Positions 15,301 to 30,300 of a stretch of 64,000 nt of DNA are shown piece after piece. Every line of letters starts with the position of its first letter. The stretch's first letter is position 1. The notes below the pieces were generated by a model. That model worked only from the letters and a program-made list of their open reading frames with translations, was not told the DNA's origin and did not search any database. Location: positions 458,901 through 522,900 of the forward strand of contig NC_079972.1 in NCBI RefSeq assembly GCF_029852145.1. Direction: 5' to 3'. The stretch is from Microplitis mediator. Taxonomy: Eukaryota > Arthropoda > Insecta > Hymenoptera > Braconidae. The position numbers and the translations under genes were made by a program.

Positions 15301-18300
15301 TCCTAGGAAGTTATTCTGACTATTTTTAGAATGATGCCCGAGTGTCTGTATGTATGTATGTGTGTGTGTGTATGTATGTGTGTGTGTCTGACCGATCTAT
15401 AACTTTTTAACTAATGAACCGATTTGGATGGTTAAGGTGGCAATCTAAAGAGCTTGTTGGCCATCAACTTTTCTGAACATTTCAGATCATTTGATCAAGT
15501 AGACTCGAAAATATTGGCGAATTACGAAAAAAAAATTTTTTTTTTTAGTTTTTTATTGATTTCTCAGAAACGAGTTGAACGATTGATTTCAAAATCTAAT
15601 CAGCTCTAGAACTTTATAAGCCGCATCGAATGCGACCTCAACCATCTCAATCGGTTAATTTTTTCGAGAGATATTGTTGGAGGAAGAAATGGTAAAAAAC
15701 GATTTTTTTTCGATTATCTTTGAAGTGACTCATCCGATCAATTTTAAAATCTGATCAGCTCTAGAACTTAATAAAACGCGTCGATTGCCACCTCAACCAT
15801 CAAAATCGGATAATTCGTTCGAGAGTTATCGTGGGAGAAAGAAATGGTAAAAAACGGTTTTTTGCGAATATCTTCGAAACAACTGAACTAACAACAATGT
15901 TGCTCCTCGAGTTCGAAAACAGCGGGAAGTTTTAGGGCTGTCCCGCCGGGTCAACCGATAGACAGATTTTTTTTTTACTTTATTACTCTTAGTGATAAAA
16001 GAATCTTACAAATTAGTTAATTATTCAGCCAGAAAGTTTGGGAATTGCAGTCTCCCGTAAAAAATATATTATAAATTAAAAATCGAAATAAAACTCTAAA
16101 AAGATTGCTTAAACTTTTCAAAATACATAGTTTAGAATATATAAAAATAAACAAAGCTATCTTTTCATTTACTCATCATCAATTTACGATTTATTTAGAT
16201 AAATAACTTTGATCATTAAAGTTTTCTGTAAAATTAGTACACAGAAAAAACAGTTAACTTGAATCAAGGAAAATATTCTTGATTCAAGAAATTTTTTTTA
16301 ATCGATTCGGAAGATAAAAATTTACTTGCCTCAAGTAAACAATTATCTTCAAATTTTTATCTTGAATCAAAATTTTATTTCTCAAGTCAACATATTTTTA
16401 CGCTTAAATCAAAAAATTTTCACTTGTTCCAAGAATTTATATTTCTTAAAGTAAGAGATATTTATTTTGGAGCAAGACACATTATTTTTTTGTAGCAATA
16501 TTGCATTTTTTTGGTTAAAGAAAATAAAATTTCTCGGAACAAGTACTATTCTTTTTACGCAAGTATTTTTGTATTCTCCGACCAACAAAACAAAAGTTGC
16601 TTAAGCCAAGAGAAAAAATTTCTTGGGAGAAAAGATCGATATGGAGAAGGGGAAAGTCACCGGTGCTAGACAGCAGCAGCGGGAGTAGTTCGGTGCTCGC
16701 CACGAGATCGCGCCTACGACATGTAGTGTCCCTGGTAAGACATTTATATCAGAAGTGTTATATTCCAAATTTCATGACGATTTTATTCGAGTAATCTTCT
16801 GTCATTTGACAGAACTACAAGTACCCTTTTGAATTGTACTATAGTATATCCTATAATACATCATGACTTTAATATTTAATATTAAAGTTTACTTGAAATT
16901 CAAGTCTTGAATAATTTTGCTCGGAAAAAAAAAAAAAAAAATTACGTTTCAGATTAAAAAAAAAAAAGAATTAATACGTCAACCCGTCGGAGAGAGAATA
17001 CATTTTTGACTAAGAAAAATTTAAGTCTTTATTAAAGAAGCAAACTTTTGGAGCAAGAAATTTTTTTTTCTTGGCCCAAGCAACTTTTATTTTCACTTAA
17101 GCAATTTATTTTTCGGAGCAAGAGAATTTTTTTCTTGGGCCAAGAGATTTTTTCTTGGCCCAAGAGTTTTTTTTCTTTTAATCAAGACGTTTATTTTTTG
17201 GAGCAAGAAAATTTTTTCCTTGGGCCAAGAAATTTTTTCTTAGCCCAAGTCAACTTTTTTTCGTTCAAAACTTTGATTTTTTGGAGTAAGAAATTTTTTT
17301 TTCTTGGGGCAAGAAAAAGTTTTTTGGCCGAAGTTAAACTTTTTTTCGTTCAAACCGTTAATTTTTTGGCAAGAAAAAACTTATTTTCTTTAGCCAAGAA
17401 TTTTTTTTCTTAAACTAAGAAATTTTCAATTTCTCTTTAAAAACAAATTTTTTTGGAGCAAGAGAATTTACTGTCTTGAACCAAAAAAAAGTTTTTGAAT
17501 CAAGTGTTTTACTTTTATTGAATCAAGAAAGAAAATTCGGAAGACAATTTTTTTCTTGAACCAAGTTAACTGTTTTTTCTGTGTAGAGTTTAAAAATATA
17601 TAACGGTGGGCCCTGGCTACTCCGTGTCTAGCAGCCAAGAACCACTGTTAATTAATATTTCCCGAACTTAATTATTAATAAATTTAATTAGCGAATTATG
17701 TCAATTATTGCTGGTTCTGTAATCGGGAACTTCATACTCTCGGGGGTGAGTCGGCTCGTCCTGGGCCGGACACGCGGCTGAAAATAAACTTAAAGCTAAA
17801 GGACTCTGGTGATAGTTAATAATTACTACTCGAATAAATTTAATCTATGAAATTTATTTAACCAAGATCCCCAAATTATATACAGTTTTCCCCTTTTTCT
17901 TAAAGTTCATTTAATTTTATATACATATATACAAGTAATTCAAAAGAATTCGCGGACTCGAAACGCACGGGAATTAATTGGTAACGAGTGAGAATAATGG
18001 GTAAAGACTGGCGGGAATTTTCCGCGTTGAGGAGAGAGAGATTATACAATGTTATAGTTTAATATATATATATATATGTGTGAGCCAAAATCTGGACTTA
18101 CTGCTGGGATTGGACGACGTTGCATCCTCGTTGCAGCTTCCTGGATGGTCCACGGGTAGATGGAGGGTCCGGGTGAACACAGTCGTTAGCCTCTGGTGAA
18201 TAATCCAAAAAAACCCCAGCACAAACACTTGGTTTGTGCTAATCAGCCACAACCACACAAAATATATACCACTGGAGAAATAAAGTAAAGAAGCGAAAAG

Positions 18301-21300
18301 CGACTGGTCAATCAGCTCACTCGAGCACAAGTAAATACTTTTGCAAAATAAAAGTAAAAGAAACGACTGATCGGTTTGCAGTCTAGAGTTCAAGTGTCGT
18401 CTCTTGATTAATTGTCTCGGGTCAACACCTCGTGTTGACCCCACCTAATTATGCGCAGTGACCGAAAATCGCTCACCTGCTGCGCTAAGACTAGCGCTGA
18501 GAGTCAGCCGAACTCGCAAACGAGAAAATTATACGAGAGAGAGAGAGAGGACAAATAGAAGCGAGAGAGCCTCACTCTCACGTCTTAAAATCGCTGTTGC
18601 ACGGTTACACTCCCCGTCGCCAGACTTGAGATTGGGGCTCGGAAGCTGACAAAGATTAAATAAATTTTCCATTGACTCGGCGGTCACTCTCTTCTCTTGG
18701 CAACAAATTAAACGGTCTTCATCAGCCTCTGACTGCGCCTGGGCAATTTCAAATCTGGTACATAATGATTGCCCAAAATTTTCCCAGTATCTGATTTTAA
18801 CTCAACAACTAAAGGGCTGATGATTTTATTGACAATGGCTGGTCCCAAGAATTTGTTAGCCAAACTAGACGAATATTTATCAACTTTTTTGCTCAATTTT
18901 CTGTTTGGATAATATACCGGATCACCCACTTGTAATTTAGGTGGCTCTTTAAGTCCCTTATCATGATATACAGCTTGTTTTTCACTCTCTATTCTCATTG
19001 TGTCTTCTATTTTGTGACGTAACTGATCAAGACGATTAACCCGATCGCGCCATGAATTATCATCTGAATCTAAGTCATCTATTTCTAGTTCGGTTATTTT
19101 ACCCGACAGCCGTGGTTCTTTACCATGAACCAAATAATATGGCGACATATGTAATGAAGCATGGTAACTACTATTATAGGCGAGCTGAAATTCACCTAAG
19201 TGCTCATCCCACGACGTCTGATCTTTCGAAATAAATGCCCGTATCATTGGTTTCAGAGTACGGTTAATTCTCTCAACCGGGTTACTTTGCGGATGCGCGA
19301 TCGCTGTAGGTACAGATTTTATTCCCGTTTCTTTTAAATAATCTTTAATTTCATGATTAATAAATTCTTTTCCATTATCTGTGATTAAAAATAGTGGATA
19401 TCCCCAACGTGAGAAAACGCGACGAAAACTTTTCTTGACATTTAATCCAGTCTGCTTACGAAGCCTAAAGACCTCAATAAATCGCGTATATAGGTCTTGT
19501 ACTATTAACACATATTGATAGCCCGTTTTAGATCGCGGAAATGGGCCAGTCACATCAGCTGCGACTATGGCCCAGGGTTCAATTGGTTGTCGCGTGCGCA
19601 TTGGCGCTTGAGACGAGGTCTGTTTATATTTGACCTTTTTACACGTCTCACAATTATCTACATACTCGCCGACATCGCGATACATACCAGGCCAATAATA
19701 ACGTGTACGTATCCGATGGTACATTTTATCGCGACCCAAATGTCCCGCGTCTGGCACATCATGGTTTGCCTTCAAAATATCTGGAATCTCGTTTTCAGTT
19801 AAAACCAATTTCCACGCGTCTTGATCATCTATACATTCTTTTAGATAATCGGGTTTATAATATTCTAGTTTATCCTCATTATTTATCCGCCAATCAACAA
19901 AATTTTCCGGGTATTTTCTAACGTTTGCTTTCTTTACGTCGTACCACGAGCGAACTTGAATATGTACAAAATCTACACCTTTATTTTTAATTTCATCGAG
20001 GACTTCGGACCACTCCACGGGCTCCTGGTCCTCGTATAAGCGCGATAAGGCATCCGGGCCTTCGTTCTCGGTTCCACGGCGGTGTTCAATCGTGATCTGG
20101 TGGGCCAAAAGTTCCATTGCCCAACGGGCAAGCCTACCGTTCGGGTTTTTTAAGGTATGGAGCCATTTTAACGATGCGTGGTCAGTAACCACAACAAACG
20201 GAAACCCTTCCAGATAACATCTTAATTTTCTTACGGCCCATACAACCGCCAAACACTCTTTCTCAGTTGTAGTATAGCGTGTTTCGGCGCCTCGCAACGG
20301 TCTACTTAAACATATAATAAGAAACTCTTTCCCGGTATCTGGTTCTTTTTGAACCAAGAACGCGCCTAGACCCGTATCACTCGCATCGGTGTATAAATAA
20401 TACGGAAGATTTGGCTGAGGTACAGCCAACGGTTTCGCGTTAACAAGAGCTTGTTTAAGATCTTGGAAAGCTTTTTCTTCCTCATCTCCCCACTTCCACT
20501 CAGTATTCACGCTACATAATTTATTTAGAGGTCCTTGGACCTTCGCGACGTTTTGTAAATGCCTGTGGTACCAGTTAACTAATCCACAAAAACTGCGTAC
20601 CTGTTTTCTAGTCGTCGGACGCGGGAAATTCGCGATAGGTGCTATTTTCTCAGGGTCAGGTCGTAGACCCTCCCTATCTACTATAAAACCAAGAAATTTC
20701 ACCTCCGACCTCGCGAATTTACATTTACTTGGATTTATTAATAATCCAGCCTCGCGAAATATTTCAAAAACTAGAGTTAAAATAGCTTTATGTTCGCTAT
20801 AGGTCTCGCTTATTATTACCCAATCGTCCAGGTACGCGAAAACTTTGTCTATCCAAGACCTCGGTAGATTTCTTTCATGTACTCTAGCTACAAAACGTTC
20901 ACGGAGCTTATCCATCGCTTTTTGAAAAGTTGATGGTGCACCCGCGAGCCCATAAGGCATACGAACCCATTCAAATTGCCCCCTACCCTCTACGGAGAAG
21001 GCAGTGTAAGGAATGGACTCCGGCGCCATTAAAACTTGATGGAACGCCTCCTTGAGGTCCATCGTAGTTATATATTTTGCATCATGCAAAGCACTTAAAA
21101 TACGTAGCATATTTGGAAGGGGATGAGCGGGTAAAATAGTATATTTGTTGATTGGTCGATAATCGACGCAAAAACGCCAATCACCTGAGGCTTTGGTCAC
21201 CATGACCGGAGAACACGACCAGAAACTGTTACTGGGCCTTATATAACCCTTCTCGAGCAGCTCGTCGATTTGTTTATTTAATTCCGCCGATATAACAGGA

Positions 21301-24300
21301 CTACGCCGATATGGACGGATTTGTATGGGTTTTATTCCCGGCTGTAAAGTAATCGTATGCTGCACGAGGTCAGTTAGACCTTGGTTCGGTAACTCCGCGA
21401 ATTTTGACATTTCCGATTTTAAAAATTCATCGAAATCTTTTTGTTCATTGGAAGTTAGTGATTGACAACGGGTTTTATTATCACTACAATTTATTAATTG
21501 AAAAGGATGACTTTCCTCAGTGCCTTTAAATTTCCAAGTTTTATTAGCACAATCTATTACTAAGCCAAATTGAAGAGCAAAGTCCATACCCAGGACTACT
21601 GAATAGCTCAGGTCCTCGAGGACACTCAGATACTGCTCTCCGGCTATCGTACTGATTTGAATAATGAATGGAGCCCCGCCGATAGTTTTACATTCGGTGT
21701 GATTCGCGAGAAGAACTCCCCGACGGTTCGTATCGTCTGATTGTAATTGACCAGAGCTTAGCTCACGTATTTGGTCATAAACTCGCCGATTGATATAGGA
21801 CCTTTCACTTCCCGTATCAATTATACCGTTTACTTGCACCCCGAATATCCAAATAGACACAGGTATTCGTGCTGTAATTTTAGGTGGCTCTGGACCAGTA
21901 CCGGAATAAAATTTGGTCCGAGATGCAATACGATTCGCGATACGTGAGGGTAATATTTTATTTTTAAATATATGTGGTAAATACGACGCGCGTGGGGATG
22001 AAGGACAAGACGGTGGAGAGTCAGTTAACGCGGGATCTTCAGGTTCAAAACCTGGATCCAATTCTTCCTCCCACGTCTCTTCGGTCTCCTCATCATTTTC
22101 GAGTGGCTCCAATCCACATAAATATGGCATCCCAGGAACATTAACGGAACCTGGTTCCTCAGATTCATCAGAACCAATTGACTCAATAAAATCACTAACT
22201 TCAAAATTTTCCAAAAGATTTAAGGGGATTTCGTAAGAATTATCTCGATTCAAATTTTCATAAATATCTTCAATTAAATTATTAGAATCTGGTAAATTAA
22301 CCATGGGCTGTGCTTCTTCCCTTAAGCCTTCCCAACGATTAATTTCGTCAGTATTTAAAACAAATAAATTATCTAAAATAGGGCAATCTTTATTTAAGAC
22401 AGATAAATTATTAAAAACCGATAAACCGTTTACGTTATCGTATATTTTACAAAATTTCGAGAAAGTGTCTTCCTCGACACACTCGTTCTCAATTCTATCA
22501 TCTTCATCCTCATTCTCGAAGCTAATTAAATCTTCTACCTCTAAATTAGAATTATTTTCGACCGTAACTGGGTCGCGTAGGTCAATTAGATCGACCTCAG
22601 TCTCAAAATTATTACTATTAAATATATCGGAGCCAATGAAATTTAAATTTTGATTTTCTAAAATTATATCACCAATTTGTTCACCACTGGTTAGAACAAC
22701 TTGACCGACAGTACTCTCTATGCTGTCAGGTCTTACAATTAAATTTTTCTCAATTAAATTTTCCTTAATAATTTCCTCAAACGAACCGACAGTACGCACC
22801 GAGCCGCCGTCTGGTTCTAAATTTAAATTTAATAAATCTGGTAATTCATTTTCTTCAATCGGGTCGACAGTACGCACCAAGCCGCCGTCTGACTCCGGAT
22901 TTGAGTTTATTAAATTTTCATAATTAAGATTTTCAATCGGGTCGACAGTACGCACCAAGCCGCCGTCTGACTCCTGATTAAAATTTATAAAATTTTCTGA
23001 ATTAAATTGAACATTCGAATCGACAGTACGCGCAAAGCCGCCGTCTGATTCCGTATTTAATTTATTTTTATTATTTACAGTATTCTTAAATTTATTTGGT
23101 TTGTTTAACCAGTTCGTGTGTGAATTATGACTACTAGGACTCCGATTTCCCCATATTATTTGTTCCCTAGATCTTCTGGATTTCGCGCCCTTTCTCCTCG
23201 GGGAATAGGAGGGCGAGATTAGTTTTTTGACGACTGAGGGTAACTGGCATCGCCAGCACTGGTCGACTGAACTTCGACGCAATTAGAGGGGTTATTATTA
23301 CGATTATTATTTAAATTATTATCGCCTTGAGAATGAGAAATTGCCCGATTATTCTCATGAAACTGATTACCGATATCATTACAGTTTTCATTTACTCTAA
23401 AATTACCCGGGATAAAATTCGGGTTTGATCTGTTCGCGTTATTAAAATCAGATTGCCCACGATTTTGATTAAAATTATTTCTATTTACATACGAATTATT
23501 ATTATAATTATTTCTATTTACATTTGAATTATTATAATTATTTCTATTATTATTATTATAATTATTTCTATTATTATTATTATAATTATTTCTATTATTA
23601 TAGTTTACTTGGGCAGGACCATTCGACCGACGGGAATTAAAATTTTGGTTAAACCCTTTGTTGGGTGAACCACCGTTTGCTTGAAAGCAGTTTTGTTTAA
23701 TATGCCCTGCTCTAAAACAAAAATTACAGACATCAACTCTAATGTTGTTACACTGGTCAAATGTGTGACCATTTTGTCCACAATTGTGACAGAAATCTTG
23801 GTCTAAATTTCGACCAGCAGTAACTTCACTATACGAGCGCGGTGCGACGTTAAAACTACCGTTGTTACTCGCGTTATTTGAATTTCGCGCTCTATTATTT
23901 TGAGGACGATAGGATGAAAAACTTTGTTGAGGAGGTTGTACCGTTGCTGCCGACGCGCAAACAATAAATTGACCGTCCTCACCCTCACGAATTTCTTCAA
24001 TAATCAGTGGTTGTTTCCCGTTCATCATATCAACCAAAATAGAGTTACGCGGTGACGTATGTACTGCTGAGAAACGCGATTTTTCTTTCGTTTTGGAACT
24101 CGACTTCTCGGATGACTCTAACGTGCGTTTGTTCTCCTCTAATAATACGGCAGCTTCATGTAATACCGATAACAGGTCATCATAATTATTTACTAGCCTA
24201 GAAAATACCAACGTTGATAAGTTTCTAGGTAGATGGTTACGTATACACGTCACCTGTTCAGATTCGGGAGGAGGGTTGCGCATTTCACCGTATTTCTGTT

Positions 24301-27300
24301 GTACTCGGAAAACAAAGTCGGTTGAAGATTCACCGGCTTCTGGTCTTAACTGACCAATTTCCATTAAGAGTTGCGTATCTGTTTTATGTGAGCCAAATGC
24401 TCGTAAAAATTCCCGCTTAAAATGGTCATAATCTATCCAATGCCTACTGTAAGTATCGTACCATTTATTAACTTTACCGACAAAAATATAGCCGAGGATT
24501 TTTATTAAATCCGTAATTAACCAACCCTCGCGAAACGCCATGGCTTCAAATGAAGCCAGAAAACTATTGGCGGATAAATCGCCTTGCGGGTATCGTACAG
24601 GCCAAGATCTCACGATTTCTCTTATATCCCGCCATTTACGTAACGAGACCGCCGCGACATCTGGTAACGCTAAATTATTCGCTCTGGGTTGCTCGACAAA
24701 CCCTTGGTATCTCTCACTGCCATTATGATTCAAATATCTGTCATGATAGCCACCGGTTCCTAGATTTTCCCCCAATATATCGAAATTATCAACACCGTTA
24801 TTCCCGTAATTATTCATCGGGTGATAATTATTTAAATTACTATTATTTCTTACGCCTAGATAATTATTATTGTTGGCATTATTAATTTGAGATTCGATCG
24901 GGTAATTATTGTTGTTAATATTATTATCAACATTTATATTATTGTTTAAATTATTGTTTCCGATCGGGTAATTATTTAAATTCGCGTTCGGATCAATGTT
25001 TGAATTATTATTTGTATTATTATTTATTTCTGCTAAGTTTCTGTGAACATTAATGGTTCCACTGGTACCAGGTTGTTCGTACGCCGGGAGGGCTGAAGAC
25101 GTCATAGCCCTAGTATCTTGTGTCAAGTGTCCTGTACCACACTCCCCGTCGCCAAAACTGTGAGTTACGGTGCGAACAGTTTGTGTGTTAAGTTGTACAG
25201 GCACTTGTAACGTATTTTCCCGCTGCGAGTTTAAAGCAAGGGTCAAATTTTGGATGCAACTCATAAGTTGAGTTATCGCTGTTTGAGAAACCCCTTGTTC
25301 AGCTTGTGCGGAAACTGAAGCGGTGCCAGGATAAGAAACGAATCCCGCATTAGGCTGAATCGGTGGTAAATGTACCGGTGGGGGGTTTTCAACAAATACC
25401 CCGTCCACAGACGCTTGTGAATTATTATTATTTATTCTTTGGTTTATTTGCGCATTCGAATTTATTGCCGGTGAATTATTCGTTCTGACTAACCCCGATA
25501 CGGTAGTAGTTGTTATCGGTGGATGTATTGTTGTAACCGGTGTAGTTGTTACTGTACTCGGTGTGGTTGTAACGATAGTTGTGGTCAACGTGGTGACCAT
25601 TGACGTGGTACTTGGTACCGTCGCTAAATTATTTCCTAAACTACGCCTGACTGGTGGTCTGTTTTGCAGCGGCGTGCCTGCAGTGACAACCAAGCTTGGT
25701 ATACTGGGTACCGTGGGAGGGGGAACCGACATTGTCGAGTTCGCGGACGAAACGGTAGTACTCGAAGGTGGTGAATGTACTACCCTGGATTGATTACTCT
25801 GGTTCGATGAACCAACCCCGTCAAATATTACCTCCCCGCTATCCTGCCTATTCTGTTGTTTAGAATTTTGGCGCGTCAATGGTCGCGTATTACTCATTTT
25901 CTAACAACTTAATTTTCAATTACTGGTTTTACTCGATGGCTATTATCAGCTTACGAGCCCAAATAGACTTAAATTTAAACAAATAATGACGAAGCACAAT
26001 TATTAATATATACACGGATAATCTTTATTTCCGGATTAAAATTTTATTTTATCTAAACCGATGACTAATATTTAATCCCCAAATGACAGCTTTAGTTTTA
26101 TTTGTTCTCAAGAAAATTTATTATTTTACCGGATTTAACTTCCGGAGAACGTTTATCCGATTACTTGGATAATTATTGTAAATACTAGGATGACAGTATT
26201 GTCTTTATTTTAATTATTAATTTTATACTAAATCTAATTATTCTTTTAGAATAAACTTCCTCAAACAAATATCTTAACGACTGTTCTCGACCGGTAATTA
26301 CTAATTTTAATTTATTATACTAGAATAATTTATTTATGGTGACTCATACGTCAAATAAATTCAAATTACCGGTTATTCGAAAGAATGGTTTACTCTAAAC
26401 CAGAATAAACCAGATAAGTACTACTTTATTTATTTGAAATTTTATTTTGAAAATTATTTTCAACAAAATTTTTATTTATTCTTCTGATTTTATTTTGGAT
26501 GACACTGTCACCAAAGAAATTTTATTTTCTTTGTTATTTTACTAAAGAATTTACTTTATTTTATTTTATTTTACTTTATTTTATTTTATTTCATTTTATT
26601 TTACTTTATTTTATTTTATTTTCTCTACCGGTGTTTGTTATTGTTTACTGATGACGCGTGCAACCGATGCGTAAGCCGGTGAGTATCGCTTTGTCTAACC
26701 GGCGCTACAGGAATTTATCGATTTTTTTCTCGCGCGCTTTATACTTAAAATTTTATTTCTCCCAGTTATTATTATAATTTTTAATTGAAATTAATTTATA
26801 ATTAACTCAAAATTTTGGACAACCAATGCAGTTAAAACACAATTTCTGGTTGTATAGAATTTCTCTCTTCAACGGTAATAGGGTGGTAAAAAAAAATTCA
26901 AAATTTATTTGTAATTTTTATAATTATGAATTGGTATAATTATAAATTATCTCCTATCACCAGGTCTAAAAAAAAAAAAAAAAAAAAAAAATTTCAGGAC
27001 GAGGAACACGAGTTGGGCGCCAAATATAACGGTGGGCCCTGGCTACTCCGTGTCTAGCAGCCAAGAACCACTGTTAATTAATATTTCCCGAACTTAATTA
27101 TTAATAAATTTAATTAGCGAATTATGTCAATTATTGCTGGTTCTGTAATCGGGAACTTCATACTCTCGGGGGTGAGTCGGCTCGTCCTGGGCCGGACACG
27201 CGGCTGAAAATAAACTTAAAGCTAAAGGACTCTGGTGATAGTTAATAATTACTACTCGAATAAATTTAATCTATGAAATTTATTTAACCAAGATCCCCAA

Positions 27301-30300
27301 ATTATATACAGTTTTCCCCTTTTTCTTAAAGTTCATTTAATTTTATATACATATATACAAGTAATTCAAAAGAATTCGCGGACTCGAAACGCACGGGAAT
27401 TAATTGGTAACGAGTGAGAATAATGGGTAAAGACTGGCGGGAATTTTCCGCGTTGAGGAGAGAGAGATTATACAATGTTATAGTTTAATATATATATATA
27501 TATGTGTGAGCCAAAATCTGGACTTACTGCTGGGATTGGACGACGTTGCATCCTCGTTGCAGCTTCCTGGATGGTCCACGGGTAGATGGAGGGTCCGGGT
27601 GAACACAGTCGTTAGCCTCTGGTGAATAATCCAAAAAAACCCCAGCACAAACACTTGGTTTGTGCTAATCAGCCACAACCACACAAAATATATACCACTG
27701 GAGAAATAAAGTAAAGAAGCGAAAAGCGACTGGTCAATCAGCTCACTCGAGCACAAGTAAATACTTTTGCAAAATAAAAGTAAAAGAAACGACTGATCGG
27801 TTTGCAGTCTAGAGTTCAAGTGTCGTCTCTTGATTAATTGTCTCGGGTCAACACCTCGTGTTGACCCCACCTAATTATGCGCAGTGACCGAAAATCGCTC
27901 ACCTGCTGCGCTAAGACTAGCGCTGAGAGTCAGCCGAACTCGCAAACGAGAAAATTATACGAGAGAGAGAGAGAGGACAAATAGAAGCGAGAGAGCCTCA
28001 CTCTCACGTCTTAAAATCGCTGTTGCACGGTTACAAATAATTCACCTTTTTGCAAAGCGTTTAATTTCCAATAAAAGTGCATCTAACTCTTTTCTATATA
28101 CTGATCCGCTGACGAGTTATAAAAATCCAAATAAAAAATAAAAATTAGCCCATCTTATTCAAGTGGAAAATAAAAAATTATGATTAGCAACCTTATGATA
28201 TTCATTTTGAGGGTTCAAATTTTAACAGGACTTCTATTCTGGTATCCTTCACAAAAATATTAAGATCATTCATGAAAAAAAAAAGTAGTTAGTTTTTTTT
28301 TTTTTAATGTTTGTATTTTTGTTTTAGTGTGAACAGCGATGGTCTGTCACCTCTCGACTTAGCTGTGCTTGGGAATAATAAATTATTAATTAAAATGTTA
28401 ATCACATATGGTGCTCGAGAAGGAAACCAATGTCAGTTAAATACATTTTTTAAATCTATAAACAAATTTTCTATACTCAAAAATACTTATATTTTTTTAA
28501 TATTGTAGTCTCATCTCCAGAAAATTTGAGTGTTCACTTGACGTCTTTAATGCGGACGGCTGAACATAAGTTATCTGAAGCGAGTGGATCTGAATCTTTT
28601 GTAACTAACAAGACTGCACTATTAGAGGCCCCAGATATTAAAGCTAGTATTTCTGCAACGCACAATAATCATGCAGCGTGGAATGATGAAACGAATAGCA
28701 AAGAAGTAGCTCTGTGGGAGCGTAGGGTACGAAACTTGAAGAAAATGTTAGTTGGTTTCGATCAAACACGTAAGTATGTTTAAGTATTAATGCATTAGAG
28801 TGTTTTTTTTATAAATATTAGGAACTCTGGCGTTCGGATACGCGATTTGATGGCAACATTCAACATCTAAAGGAGTAGGTCAAATTTTTAACAGCTGACT
28901 TGAAATACATGCTTACTCTAGCAGACCTGATTTACCGTAAATTTACGGTATTTTTACCGTAAACATACCATAGAATACGGTGAATTTACCGTAAAATTCG
29001 GGCGGATTTACCGTAATCTACGGTAAACTCGCCGTAATTCGGGTCCGTTAGGGTATTTATATTGAATAATTAATATAACTCAATTTAAATTCACACAATT
29101 ATGATTTATTTATTATTTCAATTAATAATTACTATTTCAAAATGAAACAGTTAATCCAATTATAACATCTACATGTTTTTTCCTTTCTTTCGTTAATAAA
29201 AAAGACTCGTGTTGGTCCACAGGCTAGCCTTTCAATTTTTCTATCGAAGATTTATGAGGCTCATTCCATACGCACTTTTTACCTGTACAAATGATGATTA
29301 TTGGTAAACTCTCTAAATCATTGCAGTGAAAATCAAAATAGGTTGTAATAAATGAATTATCGCAATAATAAAATAATCAGTATAGTATATGTTATAAATA
29401 TAATAAAATATGTTACCAATTATAATGGAGTAATACTGCAACAACATCTTTACAAATATCACTTAGACCAGCTTTACAGAAAAAATTAATGCCATTTATT
29501 TGACCGTCGTTTATTATTTAACCAGTTATTTCATGAGGGGTATCTTTAATATGATATGTTTGTAAACAAAATGACAAAACACTTGTAATATTGCAATCAC
29601 TGTTTGATATACTTGCCCACATTTTATCACATGATATCAAAAATATATTTTTTTTTGTATTTTAAGTGTATGAAAAATGGCCAAAAGTGATATAATCGAA
29701 ATATATGTTTTATATATTTTAAGTATATTCATAAATATATATTATTTTCATGGGGGTTAATGAATCAATTTGATGTTGTATTATAATTATTCTTCAGAAA
29801 ATTCTGTGTGTGATGATATACATTTCAGCCTATTTTAATATACTCGACCAAATGGTAAGATGATTGAAACTTTAAAAATGAGTTAGGTACCCGAAAAAAA
29901 ATCGAACGTCTATAGAGCACACTCAGTGCTTTCGCGCTTGAGGTGTACAATTTTCATTGCTTGGCTTTGTGCAAGCAAATTTGCAAATCTCTTAGAATGA
30001 AAGTTTCATTTTATTTTTCAAAATCACGCAAAAATGAAAAAATACATGTATTTTCATAAAAGACTTGTCATTAACTTATCCTCTGGTGGCAATATTGATA
30101 AATTCTGGAGCAAATTTTGGGCACGTCAAGGAGAATACAGCGAAATATTATATCTATATATACTGTGATTCCAAGATCTTGATTACGATAGCTATTAAAG
30201 TCATCGTTTAGTTATGGTTATGTATAAATACAGAGCATGTAGAATGACCTACTCACTCTAGTGCATATTATCGTCATTAGGTGCAATTTTTTAAGTCATG

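Larger units (their letters stand above)
17595..28039 (-). mobile_element. Complete Ty3/gypsy-class LTR retrotransposon
   Basis: Full-length element of 10,437 bp, antisense within wake intron 8. Two LTRs of 1011 bp each (17599-18609 and 27025-28035) are flanked by the 4-bp target duplication AATA (17595-17598, 28036-28039). In element orientation the order is LTR, primer-binding site, long leader, gag, -1 frameshift, pol (protease, reverse transcriptase, RNase H, integrase), polypurine tract, LTR. The PR-RT-RH-IN order defines the Ty3/gypsy class. No env-like frame follows pol. Both ORFs are uninterrupted and I saw no difference between the LTRs, so insertion is very recent. Confidence 0.97.

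Noticed and set aside
16515..17413. ORFs rich in FFLG/WPK repeats
   Set aside because: They are translations of the CAAGAAA word array within a MITE.
18052..18649. 130-residue and 63-residue ORFs in the LTR region
   Set aside because: They lie in LTR sequence, recur in the other LTR, and lack any domain; chance frames.
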